From: CAYRPN01 sp964426135
Lineage (GTDB): Bacteria; Planctomycetota; Phycisphaerae; Phycisphaerales; Phycisphaeraceae
Direction of reading: 5' to 3'
NCBI GenBank assembly: GCA_964426135.1
Contig: CAYRPN010000012.1
Coordinates: forward strand, 9,459 to 73,458
DNA: 64,000 nucleotides
Below the pieces are notes generated by a model, which saw nothing but the letters and a program-made list of their open reading frames with translations, was not told the DNA's origin and did no database searches. Numbering within the stretch: position 1 is the stretch's first letter; each line of letters begins with the position of its first letter. Below, in pieces: positions 62,894 to 64,000 of the stretch. The position numbers were made by a program, and so were the translations under genes.

Positions 62894-63682
62894 ATGACGA
62901 CACACACTTTCACAGCACTGTTGACGCTTCTGCTTTTCACCCTGCCCGTTGTCGGACAGGACAAGGACAAGAAGAAGGAAGAGAAGAAGAAGGAACCGCC
63001 GCAGATCGCGATGGCGAATCCATTGGCGGTGGCGCCGGGAAAGAAAACGAAGATCACGCTGCGCGGCTTGAAGCTCGACGCGGCCACCGCGGTTTCGCTC
63101 GGCGAGGGCGAAAAGAAAATCAAGGCGGAGGTGAAGGACAAGGGCGGCGCGAAGCCGCCGGACAAATATGACGCGGCGAAGGTCGGCGACACGCGCGTGG
63201 AGGTGGAGTTCACGCTGCCCGCCGACGCGCCGCCGGGCACGATCAAGGTCATCGCGACGAATGCGGATGGCGAATCGAAGCCCTACGAGTTGCAGGTGAT
63301 CGCCGCCGACAAACTGGTCGAGGAAAAGGAACCCAACGACGCTTTCAAGAGCCCGCAGGTGATCCCGCCCGGCGCGACGATTGCCGGCGGCATCAACGGG
63401 AGCAACCACGTCGACGTCTTCGCCTTCACCGGCAAGGCCGGCGAGAAGGTGACGATCGAAGTGCTCGCCGCCCGGCTCGGTTCGGCGCTGGATGCGAGCA
63501 TCACGCTCTTTGACCCGACGCGCAACATCCTCACCATGTCCGACGATTCGCCCGGCTCGCGCGATGCCGTGCTGACGCTAGCGCTGCCGTCGGACGGCAC
63601 GTTTCTCATCGTGCTGCAGGACGCGCAGGATCGCGGCGATTCCACGCATCCCTATCTGCTGCGGGTGCTGCCGGCGAAGTGA
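62894..63682 (+). CDS. Secreted protein with pre-peptidase C-terminal (PPC)-like domain
   Basis: A 262-aa protein with a signal peptide (TALLTLLLFTLPVVG) and a Lys/Glu-rich linker (DKDKKKEEKKKEPP). Residues ~35-125 are IPT-like beta sandwich sequence (MANPLAVAPGKKTKITLRGL). The PPC-type domain follows: EKEPNDAFKSPQVIPPGATI, HVDVFAFTGKAGEKVTIEVL, SDDSPGSRDAVLTLALPSDG. The DUF1501-PPC pair is a typical planctomycete operon. The protein ends naturally at LRVLPAK. Confidence 0.87.
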   Translation: MTTHTFTALLTLLLFTLPVVGQDKDKKKEEKKKEPPQIAMANPLAVAPGKKTKITLRGLKLDAATAVSLGEGEKKIKAEVKDKGGAKPPDKYDAAKVGDTRVEVEFTLPADAPPGTIKVIATNADGESKPYELQVIAADKLVEEKEPNDAFKSPQVIPPGATIAGGINGSNHVDVFAFTGKAGEKVTIEVLAARLGSALDASITLFDPTRNILTMSDDSPGSRDAVLTLALPSDGTFLIVLQDAQDRGDSTHPYLLRVLPAK

Positions 63683-63739
63683 CGCTCAGGGGTTTCAAAG
63701 CTCCAATGTGTGGAAGGATTTGGATCATTTGCTTGAACA

Positions 63740-63772
63740 CAATGGACACGAAGGCACGAAGGACACAAAGAA
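63740..63772. repeat. CACGAAGGACACAAAGAAG words
   Basis: A degenerate tandem of the same GACACGAAGG word as at 2214-2250, directly abutting repeat J. No inverted partner was seen within the window. Confidence 0.6.
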
Positions 63773-63774
63773 GA

Positions 63775-64000
63775 ATCATCCGGCACTTGCGTACTCGCCA
63801 AGTGTTGACATGGGCGCGTCGGAGTCTTGAACAGAGCCGGAGTCTGTGACTCCGGTCGATTTGAAGCGGCTCAATGCCGCTTCAAATCGTATTCGCGCCC
63901 TGTATTTCCGGTTGCACGAGTGGCCGCCGCGCCGAGTTTCGCCTCGCCGGGATCGACCCGGCTCGGCGAACCGGAGTCACAGACTCCGGCTCTGACAAGA
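63775..64000. repeat. 226-bp repeat J, copy 2 (reaches the window end)
   Basis: Same order and length as 51434-51659, with the nested AGAGCCGGAGTCTGTGACTC palindrome. It may continue beyond the window. No gene lies between 63683 and 64000. Confidence 0.93.

Overview
The window is high-GC bacterial chromosomal DNA, most likely from a member of the Planctomycetota (perhaps class Phycisphaerae; the phylum is the firmer call). The grounds are a Tat-exported DUF1501 protein followed by a pre-peptidase C-terminal-like protein, a PEP-CTERM exosortase substrate, a PQQ-like beta-propeller, a membrane pyrophosphatase, many secreted or lipoprotein TPR proteins, a type-2 PyrF and very repeat-rich intergenic DNA. 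I saw no rRNA or tRNA gene, CRISPR array, prophage or transposase gene.

Layout. 1-8.3 kb: polA (cut by the window start), pyrF, a hypothetical gene, rsfS, hppA, rpsU. 8.5-15.2 kb: D-lactate dehydrogenase, mutL divergent from rsmA/ksgA, a GT2 glycosyltransferase and a TPR protein. 15.3-25.8 kb: a membrane-anchored class III adenylate cyclase, ilvH, an alpha/beta hydrolase carrying repeat inserts, a cytosine-deaminase-like enzyme, a mannose-1-phosphate guanylyltransferase, ruvX, a cytochrome c'-like protein, a PEP-CTERM protein, rpsT and ilvB preceded by a Val-rich leader peptide. 26-32.7 kb: a lower-GC methyltransferase/GT39-like pair, a TPR lipoprotein and a seven-heme membrane cytochrome. 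32.7-36.7 kb: a retron-type reverse transcriptase with a candidate msr-msd RNA gene upstream, set in repeat-rich DNA. 36.7-46.6 kb: a solute symporter, secreted proteins, hemL, a DUF3990-type toxin module, metF, a nucleoside hydrolase and a 3-methyladenine glycosylase. 47-57.6 kb: a Xer recombinase, a TolB-like and other envelope proteins, a cellulose-synthase-like glycosyltransferase with two TPR genes, and a PQQ-propeller protein. 58-64 kb: a secreted protein, a higBA operon whose third gene is broken by a mobile palindrome, the DUF1501/PPC pair and a 226-bp repeat.

Two things stand out. The first is the retron. Its RT has both retron hallmarks (NAxxH and VTG) and the YADD active site. About 310 bp upstream on the same strand is a 240-nt segment with complementary 23-nt ends, a TTAGC candidate branch site, a small msr-like stem and a 19-bp msd-like hairpin. 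The second is the density of nested inverted repeats in nearly every intergenic gap and inside several genes. Their arms are often degenerate tandem copies of short words such as GGGTTTAGGGTGTAGGG or AAAAGTCAAAATGC. They lie against start codons, sit between divergent genes, sometimes supply stop codons, and recur as recognisable families. One family (TA-flanked, resembling a MITE) interrupts an RHH gene, so at least that family has moved. Whether the retron RT has any link to these repeats is untested.

Many genes have a TANNNT -10-like hexamer 6-9 nt before the ATG and no Shine-Dalgarno sequence, which suggests common leaderless transcription. Others (hppA, rpsU, the PEP-CTERM gene, the PQQ protein) have clear ribosome binding sites.
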